Below, piece by piece: positions 44,068-52,255 of a DNA stretch of 61,007 nt (position 1 is the first letter of the stretch; each line of letters begins with the position of its first letter). The stretch covers positions 92,228 through 153,234 of the forward strand of contig JADGDM010000001.1 of assembly GCA_016744905.1 (NCBI GenBank), read 5' to 3'. Below the pieces are notes generated by a model that was not told where the DNA came from, searched no databases, and worked only from the letters and a program-made list of their open reading frames with translations. Both the position numbers and the translations under genes were made by a program. The DNA comes from Sulfurimonadaceae bacterium. Its GTDB lineage: Bacteria; Campylobacterota; Campylobacteria; Campylobacterales; Sulfurimonadaceae.

Positions 44068-44847
44068 TTAAAAACTAAGCAATTGCCTATCTCTGTTTCT
44101 AAATAGCGCGCTGTGTGTGTAACCAACGCTGCGCGCAAGAGTTTCTATTTCTTCTCTATAAAGACCTATCTGTTCTGGTTTATGTGCATCAGATGCAAAA
44201 GAGATGGGAATGTCCATGGAATAGGCGAGTTCTAAAAGTTCAGGAGAAGGGTAGGGCTCTGCAATGGGTTTTCTATACCCTGCCACATTAAGTTCTAAAA
44301 CCATATTAGATTTTTTAATGGCCTTTAGCGCATTATGTGCGATGTCTAGAATACTTTTCTTTGGAAGAAATTTGAAGACTTTGATAAGGTCAAAATGTCC
44401 AACAATATCAAACTTTCCACTTTTTGCCATCATCTCAATCAGATCAAAATAACGTTGCCATATAGTGTCAATATCTTCTTTATCATACTGTCCAATAAAT
44501 TCTGGATTATCAAAGCCCCAGTCATCAATAAAATGAACAGATCCAATGAGATAATCAACCTTCTCATTTAAGACACGTTCGTCCATATGTCCTGGTAAAA
44601 AATCAACCTCATAGGCCTTTAAAATCTCAATTTTATCGCTATATTTTTCTTGTAATCTTTTAATTTCATTGAAATACTCAGGTACATCATCAAAAGACAT
44701 ACGGTATTTTGGATCAAAATCCATAGGCGCATGATCAGAAAATCCGAATACATCTATTTTACTATTAATGGCCGCTTCTACGTACTCTTCCATACTGCCC
44801 TCAGCATGATTACAAAGCGTGGTGTGGTTATGTAAATCTATCTTCAT
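44068..44847 (-). CDS. PHP-family histidinol-phosphatase-like phosphatase
   Basis: The 259-residue product has the PHP metal-binding motifs: KIDLHNHTTLCNHAEGSMEE at the N-terminus, DVFGFSDHAPMDFD, DYLIGSVHFID, FDIVGHFDLIK, LELNVAGYRKP and SFASDAHKPEQIG. This is the arrangement of the HisJ/HisK histidinol-phosphate phosphatases, last-but-one step of histidine synthesis. The same family also contains other phosphoesterases, and no his gene is adjacent. A ribosome-binding site (ttaggtaaaaca) precedes the ATG. Confidence 0.85.
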   Translation of the reverse strand: MKIDLHNHTTLCNHAEGSMEEYVEAAINSKIDVFGFSDHAPMDFDPKYRMSFDDVPEYFNEIKRLQEKYSDKIEILKAYEVDFLPGHMDERVLNEKVDYLIGSVHFIDDWGFDNPEFIGQYDKEDIDTIWQRYFDLIEMMAKSGKFDIVGHFDLIKVFKFLPKKSILDIAHNALKAIKKSNMVLELNVAGYRKPIAEPYPSPELLELAYSMDIPISFASDAHKPEQIGLYREEIETLARSVGYTHSALFRNRDRQLLSF

Positions 44848-44948
44848 TGTTTTACCTAATTATGGAGTAATTATGACTCTCTAAGTTTATAAGAGTATTA
44901 TAGTACAAATAAAATGATATCTTAAAGATTTTTTGGGAGTTTGTAACA

Positions 44949-45635
44949 ATGACACAAGAAGAGCTAGATGCCTTAATGGGTGGAGATATGGATATGGATG
45001 CACTTGAAGATGAGGCTACCGTTTCTGATAATGCAGAAGAGATAATAGATGAGAGCACTGAAGATAATGAAGATGATAATTATCGTGCAGATGCAACAAA
45101 TAGCTATCCTCCTCGTGCTACCGATGATAACAAAGTGGTCCATCAACTTGATGATGTAACTAAAGAGAGTGAAGAAAAAGCAACAGAAATTTTTGACATT
45201 ATAGAAAATATTTCCAATGAGTTGATGGATAAAGAGAGTGTCTTATCTGAGAATATAGCAACTTGGGAAGATAATATTGCTTTATTTACGACTTTGAATG
45301 ATAAGTTTCCAGATGTAGAGAGTTTTAAAAATGCTTTAGAAAAAAATCAAAAAGCTTTGATAAATGCACAGTCTACTATTGAATTATTACAAGATAGTGG
45401 TGACCAAATTATGAATATTATGGATATTATGCAGTATCAAGATATTCATAGACAAAAAATTGAACGTGTAATTAATGTTATGCGCGCTCTCTCCGGTTAC
45501 ATGAATAATCTTTTTGCAGGTAAAATTGATGATGATAAACGGGTTGCTTCTGCGGTACATCTTCCAGGTGATAACAATACAGATGTGGTTAACGAAGATG
45601 ATATCGAAGCACTTCTCGCTTCTTTTGGACAGTAA
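44949..45635 (+). CDS. cheZ: CheZ-type phosphatase of CheY
   Basis: CheZ removes phosphate from CheY-P in chemotaxis. The 228-residue product has a long helical hairpin with catalytic-region sequence MDIMQYQDIHRQKIERVINV, the version found in the remote CheZ of Helicobacter. It ends with EDDIEALLASFGQ, like the CheY-binding tail of E. coli CheZ. The N-terminus, MTQEELDALMGG, is a second motif of the EIDALL type that in FliM binds CheY-P. An acidic linker (residues 13-60) follows. It overlaps the U32 gene by one base. A ribosome-binding site (gggagtttgtaaca) is present. Confidence 0.85.
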   Translation: MTQEELDALMGGDMDMDALEDEATVSDNAEEIIDESTEDNEDDNYRADATNSYPPRATDDNKVVHQLDDVTKESEEKATEIFDIIENISNELMDKESVLSENIATWEDNIALFTTLNDKFPDVESFKNALEKNQKALINAQSTIELLQDSGDQIMNIMDIMQYQDIHRQKIERVINVMRALSGYMNNLFAGKIDDDKRVASAVHLPGDNNTDVVNEDDIEALLASFGQ

Positions 45636-46927
45636 TGAAAAAAGTTGAGTTACTTTCCCCTGCTGGAAATTTAGAAAAATTACGTATTGCCCTTGATTTT
45701 GGGGCTGATGCGGTTTATGGAGGTGTTTCTCACTTCTCATTACGTATCCGCTCTGGAAAAGAATTTTCTTATGAAGAGTTTTCTGAAGGGATAGAATATG
45801 CACACTCTTTGGGTAAAAAAGTATATGCGACTATCAACGGGTTTCCTTTTAATTCTCAGTTAGATCTTCTTAAAAAACATATTATTAAGATGGCAGAGTT
45901 AAAACCAGATGCCTTTATTGTCGCAACTCCTGGGGTTCTTGCATTAGCACATAAATTGGCGCCAGAAATTCCACTACATCTGTCTACTCAAGCCAATGTA
46001 ATGAATGTTCTTGATGCACAGATCTATTATGACATGGGAGCGCGTCGTATTATTGCTGCGCGTGAGATATCATTAAAAGATTTGGTGGCGATTAAAAAAG
46101 AGATGCCTGATCTGGAACTTGAAGTATTTGTTCATGGTTCTATGTGTTTTGCTTACTCTGGTCGCTGTCTGATCTCTACGCTTCAAAGTGGACGTGTTCC
46201 TAATCGTGGATCGTGTGCCAATGATTGTCGTTTTCCATATGAAATTTATGCGGCAAACCCTGAAACAGGAACACTTTTTCGTTTAGAAGAAGAGACTGAT
46301 GTGGGGACTTATGTGATGAATGCAAAAGATTTAAACCTTGCATCACATATCAAAGAGATTGTCGAATCGGGTGCGATTGATTCATTGAAGATTGAGGGAC
46401 GTACTAAAACTTCATATTATGCAGCAATTACTGCACGTACATATCGTATGGCGATAAATGATTATTATGATGGAAACTTAGATATTGAAAAATATCAGCG
46501 TGAGCTACATACGATGCAAAATCGTGGATTTACAGATGCGTACCTTGTTAATCGTCCCTTTGAAAAACATGATACACAGAGTTTAGATTTTACAATTCAA
46601 ATGGGAACAGACCAAGTCGCTGGGATGGCTACGGAAGATGGTGAGTATTTTATGACAAAATATAAAACACTTCCTTACGATAAGATAGAGATAGTTTCAC
46701 CTTATGGAATTGAAGTTGAAGAATGTGATAACGATTTTGGTACAATTACGCTTGAAAATGGAGTGCCATATTTATCATTTAAAAAGTTGCACGCTTTAAA
46801 TGGAAAAATATGGGATGAGGTACACAGCGGTAATGTAAACCCTATCAAACTTCCAAGTAAATTAAGTCCGTATACCTTTTTTAGGATACCAGCCAATGAT
46901 GAGATGTCTCATCTACCAAAAAATTAA
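45635..46927 (+). CDS. U32 peptidase-family protein (TrhP/YegQ-like)
   Basis: The 430-residue product has the family signature LEVFVHGSMCFAYSGRCLIS, then LQSGRVPNRGSCANDCRFPY, with cysteines placed for an iron-sulfur cluster. It begins LLSPAGNLEKLRIALDFGAD and has MNAKDLNLASHIKEIVESGA and the SLKIEGRTKTSYYAA motif. E. coli YegQ (TrhP) and its relatives take part in prephenate-dependent hydroxylation of U34 in tRNA, so that is the favoured role; older annotation calls the family collagenase-like peptidases. Coupled to cheZ by a one-base overlap. Confidence 0.88.
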   Translation: MKKVELLSPAGNLEKLRIALDFGADAVYGGVSHFSLRIRSGKEFSYEEFSEGIEYAHSLGKKVYATINGFPFNSQLDLLKKHIIKMAELKPDAFIVATPGVLALAHKLAPEIPLHLSTQANVMNVLDAQIYYDMGARRIIAAREISLKDLVAIKKEMPDLELEVFVHGSMCFAYSGRCLISTLQSGRVPNRGSCANDCRFPYEIYAANPETGTLFRLEEETDVGTYVMNAKDLNLASHIKEIVESGAIDSLKIEGRTKTSYYAAITARTYRMAINDYYDGNLDIEKYQRELHTMQNRGFTDAYLVNRPFEKHDTQSLDFTIQMGTDQVAGMATEDGEYFMTKYKTLPYDKIEIVSPYGIEVEECDNDFGTITLENGVPYLSFKKLHALNGKIWDEVHSGNVNPIKLPSKLSPYTFFRIPANDEMSHLPKN

Positions 46928-46956
46928 ATTTAAAAAATAACAAGGGTATAGATAAA

Positions 46957-47457
46957 ATGAAATTTGTTTCAATTATTATGGGTTCAAAAAGTGATTATGA
47001 AGTTATGAAGTCGTGTTCAGACACATTAGAGTCTTTTGGTGTTCCTTATGAGTTAATTATCTCTTCTGCACACCGTTCTCCTGAACGTACTAAAGAATAC
47101 ATGACTGAAGCAGAAGCAAAAGGTGGACAAGTTTTCATCGCAGCTGCTGGTATGGCAGCACACCTAGCAGGTGTTCTTGCTTCTAAAACTATTAAACCAA
47201 TCATCGGTGTACCAATGTCAGCTTCAGCTTTAAGTGGAATTGATGCACTCCTTTCTACAGTTCAAATGCCAGCTGGAATGCCAGTTGCTACTGTAGCAAT
47301 AGGTAAAGCAGGAGCCATCAACTCTGCGTACTTAGCAATGCAAATTTTAGCGCTTGATAATGATGATTTAACTATTAAACTAAAAGAAGATCGTATTGCT
47401 AAAGCGAAAAAAGTTGAAATGGACTCTTTAGAGATTGAGACAAAGATAGAGTCTTAA
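46957..47457 (+). CDS. purE: 5-(carboxyamino)imidazole ribonucleotide mutase PurE
   Basis: Purine synthesis enzyme that converts N5-CAIR to CAIR. The 166-residue protein has IIMGSKSDYEVMKSCSDTLE, the active-site SAHRSPERTKEYM, FIAAAGMAAHLAGVLAS and MSASALSGIDALLSTVQMP. Class I length. It heads the run purE, DUF3972 gene, DUF89 gene, the first two as in Campylobacter, where glyQ follows. Confidence 0.97.
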   Translation: MKFVSIIMGSKSDYEVMKSCSDTLESFGVPYELIISSAHRSPERTKEYMTEAEAKGGQVFIAAAGMAAHLAGVLASKTIKPIIGVPMSASALSGIDALLSTVQMPAGMPVATVAIGKAGAINSAYLAMQILALDNDDLTIKLKEDRIAKAKKVEMDSLEIETKIES

Positions 47458-47481
47458 GAAATTTGATCTAAGGTGAGTAGT

Positions 47482-47970
47482 ATGAATGTTGAATGGATGA
47501 GTATAGAAGAGTATTTGGCTTTAACACAGTTAGATCCAAGTTCTGTCGATGACTTAATTGAACGTGGCAAGTTAACGGTTAAAGTTGAAAATGGAAAAAC
47601 ATTTATTGATCCTTCGAAGGGAACTTTAGAGGTACTTCCACCTGAAGTTCAGGACCTTACACTAGGTGAGGGAACTATGACCGTAGATTCTCAGTTTGTT
47701 GAGAAAACTATTGGTACTATTATCAACCTCCATGAAAAAGTTCTTGGTGCTAAAGACGAGACTATTGAGTCTGTTAGAAATGAAAATTCGTTTCTAAAAG
47801 AGGCTTTGGCATCCCTACAAGAGCTTTATGAAGAAGATCGAAAAACAATCGAAACATTGACTGATCAGCTTAAACTGACTCAAAAAGAGACAGAGTTTAT
47901 GCGTAGAAAGTATAAGTTGATGTGGGGAAAAGTGGTAGAAGAGTACGCCGAAAAAGACCCCACTTCTTGA
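47482..47970 (+). CDS. DUF3972 family protein
   Basis: I start at the ATG at 47482 (MNVEWMSIEEYL), which has the ribosome-binding site ctaagg; the GTG nine bases upstream is less likely. The 162-residue protein opens with an excisionase/MerR-like helix-turn-helix look (SIEEYLALTQLDPSSVDDLI), followed by a short linker and a long C-terminal coiled coil rich in E, K, L and T. The family is nearly confined to Campylobacterota and lies after purE there too. Function unknown; DNA binding plus coiled-coil assembly is an inference. Confidence 0.8.
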   Translation: MNVEWMSIEEYLALTQLDPSSVDDLIERGKLTVKVENGKTFIDPSKGTLEVLPPEVQDLTLGEGTMTVDSQFVEKTIGTIINLHEKVLGAKDETIESVRNENSFLKEALASLQELYEEDRKTIETLTDQLKLTQKETEFMRRKYKLMWGKVVEEYAEKDPTS

Positions 47971-48839
47971 ACATTCAAGACGCTTGTGTTGAATGTATTA
48001 TTAATCAATCTCGTCGCGTAGCTCAGGCTATTGACGCAGACGAGACACTTAGTTTAGAACTTACTTCTACAGTCAGTGAAATGACGGACTCTTTTAATTT
48101 TAAAACTTCCCCTCCTGTTGTTGCTACTCCTATTTATCAAGCTATGGCAAACATTGCAGGTAAAACTGACTTGTATGATGAAGTTAAAAAAAACTCTACT
48201 TTAAAGGCTTTAGAATTTGTTCCCTCGCTTAAAATTAAAATAGCAAATTCGTCTACACCTCTTTTAACCTCTATTAAAATTGCGGTTGCAGGTAATGTAA
48301 TTGATTTGGCAGCTGAGGTAAGTTTTGATCTTGATGAGGAGATTGTTAAAATTTTTGATACCCACTTTTCGATAGATGATTTTGAACTTTTAAAATCAAA
48401 ACTAGAAAGTGTACAAACCTTACTCTATATAGGAGATAATGCAGGGGAACATATTTTTGATTATCTTTGTATTGAAAGTATTCAAAACCTCTATCCACAC
48501 TTGAGTGTCTCTTATATGACAAGAGGTGCACCTATTATCAATGATGTGACCTATGAAGAGGCGGTTGAAGCAGGATTTGATAAATTATGTAACTTGGTGG
48601 ACAGTGGTGTAAAAACACCTGGATTTGATTACCTAAGTGCCAATAAAGCATCTCAAAAACTTTTTGATAGCGTAGATGTAGTTATAACAAAAGGAATGGG
48701 AAACTATGAGTGTTTAAGCCCAACACATCGCAAAGATCTTTTTTATCTTTTAAAAGTAAAGTGTAATGTGGTGGCCTCGTCTCTAGGACGTGAAGTAGGC
48801 GATATTATCTGTAAGCAAAATTCTATATCACCCAACTAA
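47967..48839 (+). CDS. DUF89/ARMT1-like phosphatase family protein
   Basis: DUF89 proteins are metal-dependent damage-control phosphatases acting on overflow or damaged phosphometabolites. The natural start is TTG at 47967 (MNIQDACVECIINQSRRVAQ), overlapping the DUF3972 stop as TTGA; the frame opens 45 bases earlier but the N-terminal CxxC of the family (C7, C10) begins just here. Further signatures: YIGDNAGEHIFDYLCIE (metal-binding D157 and N158), TRGAPIINDVTYEEA, and ITKGMGNYECL. 290 residues is a normal length. Substrate unknown. Confidence 0.88.
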   Translation: MNIQDACVECIINQSRRVAQAIDADETLSLELTSTVSEMTDSFNFKTSPPVVATPIYQAMANIAGKTDLYDEVKKNSTLKALEFVPSLKIKIANSSTPLLTSIKIAVAGNVIDLAAEVSFDLDEEIVKIFDTHFSIDDFELLKSKLESVQTLLYIGDNAGEHIFDYLCIESIQNLYPHLSVSYMTRGAPIINDVTYEEAVEAGFDKLCNLVDSGVKTPGFDYLSANKASQKLFDSVDVVITKGMGNYECLSPTHRKDLFYLLKVKCNVVASSLGREVGDIICKQNSISPN

Positions 48840-48857
48840 TGGGTGTATAGTTAAAAG

Positions 48858-50690
48858 CTACTTACTTGTTAGAGAGAGGGTATATCTGTTATCTTCTTCT
48901 AGTGTCTCATGTGCTCTGACGTTTACCGTATACACTTTACCTGCAATAGCATTGTATTCAATATAAGAAAACTTATCAGAATTATAGTAGTTGGTACTTT
49001 CTACAACTTCTAAACCATCCTCGTAGAGGTGTAAGTAAAAACGTGGATCTTCAAATATATGCCCATTCCATATCAGATCTAGGCGTACTCTTTGGCTGGT
49101 TTCAATATCAAAAGTATATGAATCGATACTATTTGTAATACTGTTCAAGATTTTAGTTTGATTTTGATCAAATAGCAGCGTATCGGTGGCAGCAGAAATA
49201 TATCCAGGAGAGACATTCAATACATAGCTTAAGTTTTTATCCAATGTATTATTAGAACGTACCATCACCGTGTATAAACTACCCTCTTGAACCGTATGCT
49301 CATAGTTTGTATAGTTATCTGAATTGTAATAATTATCTTTTGAGATAATTTTCACATCGTCTTCATATATCATCAGCTCAAGATTTGTGTCATAGGATTG
49401 ATCTTTCCAGTTCAGTGAAAAAAGAGTATTTGCATCTTTTAATGCTGTGAAACTGTAAACATCGTAGATATCAGTAAGTTGATTTACACTGTCTTCGTAG
49501 CTGACACTTTCATTTAGATCAATTTTATTGATATTGTTTGAGCTTGTTGTAAGTTCGATGGCGTAAGATAAATTCACATCATTGGTGTCTTCAGATGAGA
49601 TTACCATGGTGTAAGTCATATCTTTTAAAAGTTCAGTTGTATAATTCCAATAATTATCTGTGTCATAATACTCATCTTTAGACTCTTTATATGAACCATT
49701 TTCGTATAAATACAGTTTAAGACTTGTATCTGTTACATCCCAAAAAAGAGATAAGTTAATTAACTCATTGTGCGTTGGAGTATAGGTATAGACATCATAA
49801 AGATCTTCTTTTTGATTGAGAATATCAAGATGAGTATTGTTTGGAACTAAATTAATTGTGTCGCTATTGGCAGTAGAACTTGATATTTCAAGTGCATAAT
49901 CAATATCTTTACTGTAAGTGTCATCAGCTATCATTAAAAAGGTATAGGTATTGCCTTCTGTGAGATTAATACTATTATAGGTAATAAAAAAATTATCTGA
50001 GCTATAGTATCTACTTAAGGCACTTAAATAAACACCATTTTCATAGACTTTCATCTGTATGTTTGCATTTCCCAATGAACTTGAGTTCGTCCAGTTCGCT
50101 TTGATTCCTACAGTTTCACTTTTTGTAGCCAGCATACTATAAGCATTATAAAAATTTGTATTTTGGTTTAATGTATTAAAGAAAGTTTTATTACTGGTAA
50201 TTTCTTGCATATCACCAAGGTTTTGAGCCGAATAAAGTTCAAAAGAGTAATCAATATCTGAATTTTCATCGCCCTCTATCTCAAAAGTATAGGTGTTTCC
50301 AATTACTGCAGAAAAAACCACCTCTTTGGTAAAATCACTGTCATAATAGTTCGAATTACTACCAATAGTAGAACTGCTTGAGTTCTCATAAACTTTTAAA
50401 TTCATATAGGTTGTAATGCTGGTTGGCGACGTCCATGAAATTCGTACACGCATGTTCTCTGTAGCAGTTGCAACATATTTTAGAGTGTAGGTACGTGTTG
50501 ATGCCAGTTGTAGACTTAATCGTTCATTCACTGAGATTGAACTATTGGTAGGGTTGTCAAAATCTCCTGTACCTGTAAGTGCGGTTGGATCACTATTATA
50601 CTCTGCGTCTAAATCGTCATAACTTTTGTCATCACATGCTGAGAAGAATAGTACTCCAAGTAGTAGTGTTATTGATAGATATTTTTTCAT
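48858..50690 (-). CDS. Lipoprotein with five PPC-like beta-sandwich repeats
   Basis: I start at the ATG at 50690 (MKKYLSITLLLGVLFFSAC, lipidated C19), which has a strong ribosome-binding site (aaaaaggaaaaag). The mature 590 residues consist of five tandem units of about 108 residues. Each has the core order YDVYSF-like strand, hydrophobic strand, LxLYENG-like strand, the marker YY(N/D/S)SD(N/K/F), and a final 'YTVMVRS...LSYxLxLxSS' strand. This is the pattern of the PPC (pre-peptidase C-terminal) sandwich found at the ends of secreted proteases. It is downstream of an outer-membrane protein and an M6 protease with a free propeptide, so it may help display or bind the protease. Confidence 0.7.
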   Translation of the reverse strand: MKKYLSITLLLGVLFFSACDDKSYDDLDAEYNSDPTALTGTGDFDNPTNSSISVNERLSLQLASTRTYTLKYVATATENMRVRISWTSPTSITTYMNLKVYENSSSSTIGSNSNYYDSDFTKEVVFSAVIGNTYTFEIEGDENSDIDYSFELYSAQNLGDMQEITSNKTFFNTLNQNTNFYNAYSMLATKSETVGIKANWTNSSSLGNANIQMKVYENGVYLSALSRYYSSDNFFITYNSINLTEGNTYTFLMIADDTYSKDIDYALEISSSTANSDTINLVPNNTHLDILNQKEDLYDVYTYTPTHNELINLSLFWDVTDTSLKLYLYENGSYKESKDEYYDTDNYWNYTTELLKDMTYTMVISSEDTNDVNLSYAIELTTSSNNINKIDLNESVSYEDSVNQLTDIYDVYSFTALKDANTLFSLNWKDQSYDTNLELMIYEDDVKIISKDNYYNSDNYTNYEHTVQEGSLYTVMVRSNNTLDKNLSYVLNVSPGYISAATDTLLFDQNQTKILNSITNSIDSYTFDIETSQRVRLDLIWNGHIFEDPRFYLHLYEDGLEVVESTNYYNSDKFSYIEYNAIAGKVYTVNVRAHETLEEDNRYTLSLTSK

Positions 50691-50701
50691 CTTTTTCCTT
50701 T

Positions 50702-51814
50702 TTAAAATGACCAACTAAGGTTTATTTTGAGATTGTTAACAAGTTCAGATCTTCCATAAATCATCTCCATCTTTCCATCATCATTCTCATCTGAGACTGT
50801 ATCAAAACTAAATTCATCAAGGTACTGTCCATTGTAAAGTATATTAAAATTAAAAGCAGTATATTCAAAAACAAAGCTATGTTGATATCCTAGATTGACC
50901 GCTGCAAATAGATTGACAGCGTCACTAAAACTTATGTTTGTCATACCTGCTTCTTCTAAACGCTTTTTAGCAGCTTGACCTGGATAAGTTTGACTTAATC
51001 CTAAACCGAGTTCAAGTCCATAGATAAAATGCTCTGCTTTAATATAATCAACACCAGCAGTAAGTGTGTATTTATCTGAGGTAAAGTGCTCATCTAAGTC
51101 ATTATAGCCATCGACAAAATAGATGACCTGAGGGAAAGTACTCTCTTCTTTATAAAATTTATAAAAGGAGTAACTTTCTGTATTATAAAAGAGGTTTGAT
51201 TTTGCTTCTATTATATATTTTACACCATATTGATTTTTATTCATAGTGAGTTTTTCGAGATAATCTCCTCGTTTATAATAGCCTTCAAATTCAGCTTCTC
51301 TATATATAAGACTGAATCTTGATACATGGCCTAAAAGAGTATTACTTTGTTCTAAATTTCCGTAACCACCAAGATATTGTGTGGCTAAAAAGAAGAGTTC
51401 ATTGGTATCACTTGCTTCAAGTGTAGGAATATCCCATGGTGCGCTGGTTAGTGTAACATCTGTACCATTAATAGAGTAGGTAAAGTTCCAGTTAAAAATT
51501 TGTAGACGAAGCTCTTTGTAATTAGAATTAATACCTTTAAAGGCAAATTCTCCTGGATCAGCGAGTGAAATCGAGTTTCCTTCAGCGTCAGTAAAGTCTG
51601 GATCACTGATTTCACTTTTAACTCTTAATGTTGAGTACTCCGCACCATAGAGAAGTTCTGCCTTAAATGAGTCGAATATATAACCTTTTGCAGGAGGGGT
51701 TTTAAAGGGAGTTGTCTCAGTTGTATTTATATCGGTTGATGCTTCTATGATTGATACGTTTAATAGTAATAGTGTGAATAAAAAGAGTGATTTAAGTGTG
51801 GTTTTTTTTAGCAT
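50702..51814 (-). CDS. Outer-membrane protein of unknown function
   Basis: The 370-residue product has a signal peptide (KSLFLFTLLLLNVSIIEAS) and a beta-rich mature part with many aromatic, alternating strands (ELLYGAEYSTLRVKSE, TAGVDYIKAEHFIYGLELGL, GYQHSFVFEYTAFNFNILYN). It ends NLKINLSWSF, a typical beta-signal with terminal phenylalanine, so it should be a barrel of about 14-16 strands. The repeat lipoprotein gene follows after 11 bases. No specific porin or transport family recognised; a role in secretion or display of the neighbouring protease is possible. Confidence 0.65.
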   Translation of the reverse strand: MLKKTTLKSLFLFTLLLLNVSIIEASTDINTTETTPFKTPPAKGYIFDSFKAELLYGAEYSTLRVKSEISDPDFTDAEGNSISLADPGEFAFKGINSNYKELRLQIFNWNFTYSINGTDVTLTSAPWDIPTLEASDTNELFFLATQYLGGYGNLEQSNTLLGHVSRFSLIYREAEFEGYYKRGDYLEKLTMNKNQYGVKYIIEAKSNLFYNTESYSFYKFYKEESTFPQVIYFVDGYNDLDEHFTSDKYTLTAGVDYIKAEHFIYGLELGLGLSQTYPGQAAKKRLEEAGMTNISFSDAVNLFAAVNLGYQHSFVFEYTAFNFNILYNGQYLDEFSFDTVSDENDDGKMEMIYGRSELVNNLKINLSWSF

Positions 51815-51827
51815 TCGCTGATATAGT

Positions 51828-51882
51828 CCTCTGTGAATATATATCTTAGTAGATAATTGAGAATAGAATTATAGCACAGAGG
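51828..51882 (-). repeat. 8-bp inverted repeat around the promoter of the outer-membrane protein gene
   Basis: CCTCTGTG (51828-51835) and CACAGAGG (51875-51882) are perfect inverses 39 bases apart. On the minus strand a TATAAT box (51868-51873) lies just inside the left arm as read in that direction. The arms could be a paired operator or the base of a long leader hairpin of the outer-membrane protein gene. Confidence 0.5.
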
Positions 51883-51893
51883 GATAAAATATA

Positions 51894-52247
51894 TTAATGT
51901 TTTTTCCGTTGATATTTTTTAAGACGTTTCTCTTCCCAAAGCTTGAGTAAGGCATCTTTACTTACACTTTTAGCTACTCCTCGTAGCTGCTTTTTGTGAT
52001 GTGAATATCTCTCTCCACTGGCTTTTAACTCATTTTTGCTTATCTCTGCGTAATCGTAGTTTTGAGTTTGAGCGTTGTATTTTATAATATTTTCATGTTC
52101 ATCTTCTATCCAGTGCAGATGTTCATCTCCTTTAAGTGTTGCAAAGAATGTCTCTCCATCTTCTTGGATATAAGTACGTTCTCTTTGCAGTGCTGGCGCG
52201 CTGAAGGCAAGAGTGAAGAGTAAAATGCTTAAGAGTAGGGTTTTCAT
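51894..52247 (-). CDS. Free-standing M6 protease propeptide-like protein
   Basis: The 117-residue product has a signal peptide (MKTLLLSILLFTLAFSAPA). The mature part begins RERTYIQEDGETFFATLKGD, then EHLHWIEDEHENIIKYN with QNYDYAEISKNELKASGERY. This reads like the N-terminal propeptide of M6 family metalloproteases (pattern: QxDGxxFxAxLxGDExxHWxExxxGxxIxxxxxxYDYA). No catalytic domain follows; a basic tail (LWEEKRLKKYQRKKH) ends it. The catalytic gene lies eight bases upstream. It could act in trans as a folding chaperone or inhibitor of that protease. Family resemblance is clear; the trans role is inference. Confidence 0.65.
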   Translation of the reverse strand: MKTLLLSILLFTLAFSAPALQRERTYIQEDGETFFATLKGDEHLHWIEDEHENIIKYNAQTQNYDYAEISKNELKASGERYSHHKKQLRGVAKSVSKDALLKLWEEKRLKKYQRKKH

Positions 52248-52255
52248 GGAGTGCC

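Noticed and set aside
45387-45803. 138-codon minus-strand frame across cheZ and the U32 gene
   Set aside because: Antisense to two well-supported genes, with a low-complexity product and no ribosome-binding site.
48830-48846. CACCCA/TGGGTG hairpin between the DUF89 and repeat-lipoprotein genes
   Set aside because: Six-base stem with no clear T-run on either side; too weak to call a terminator.
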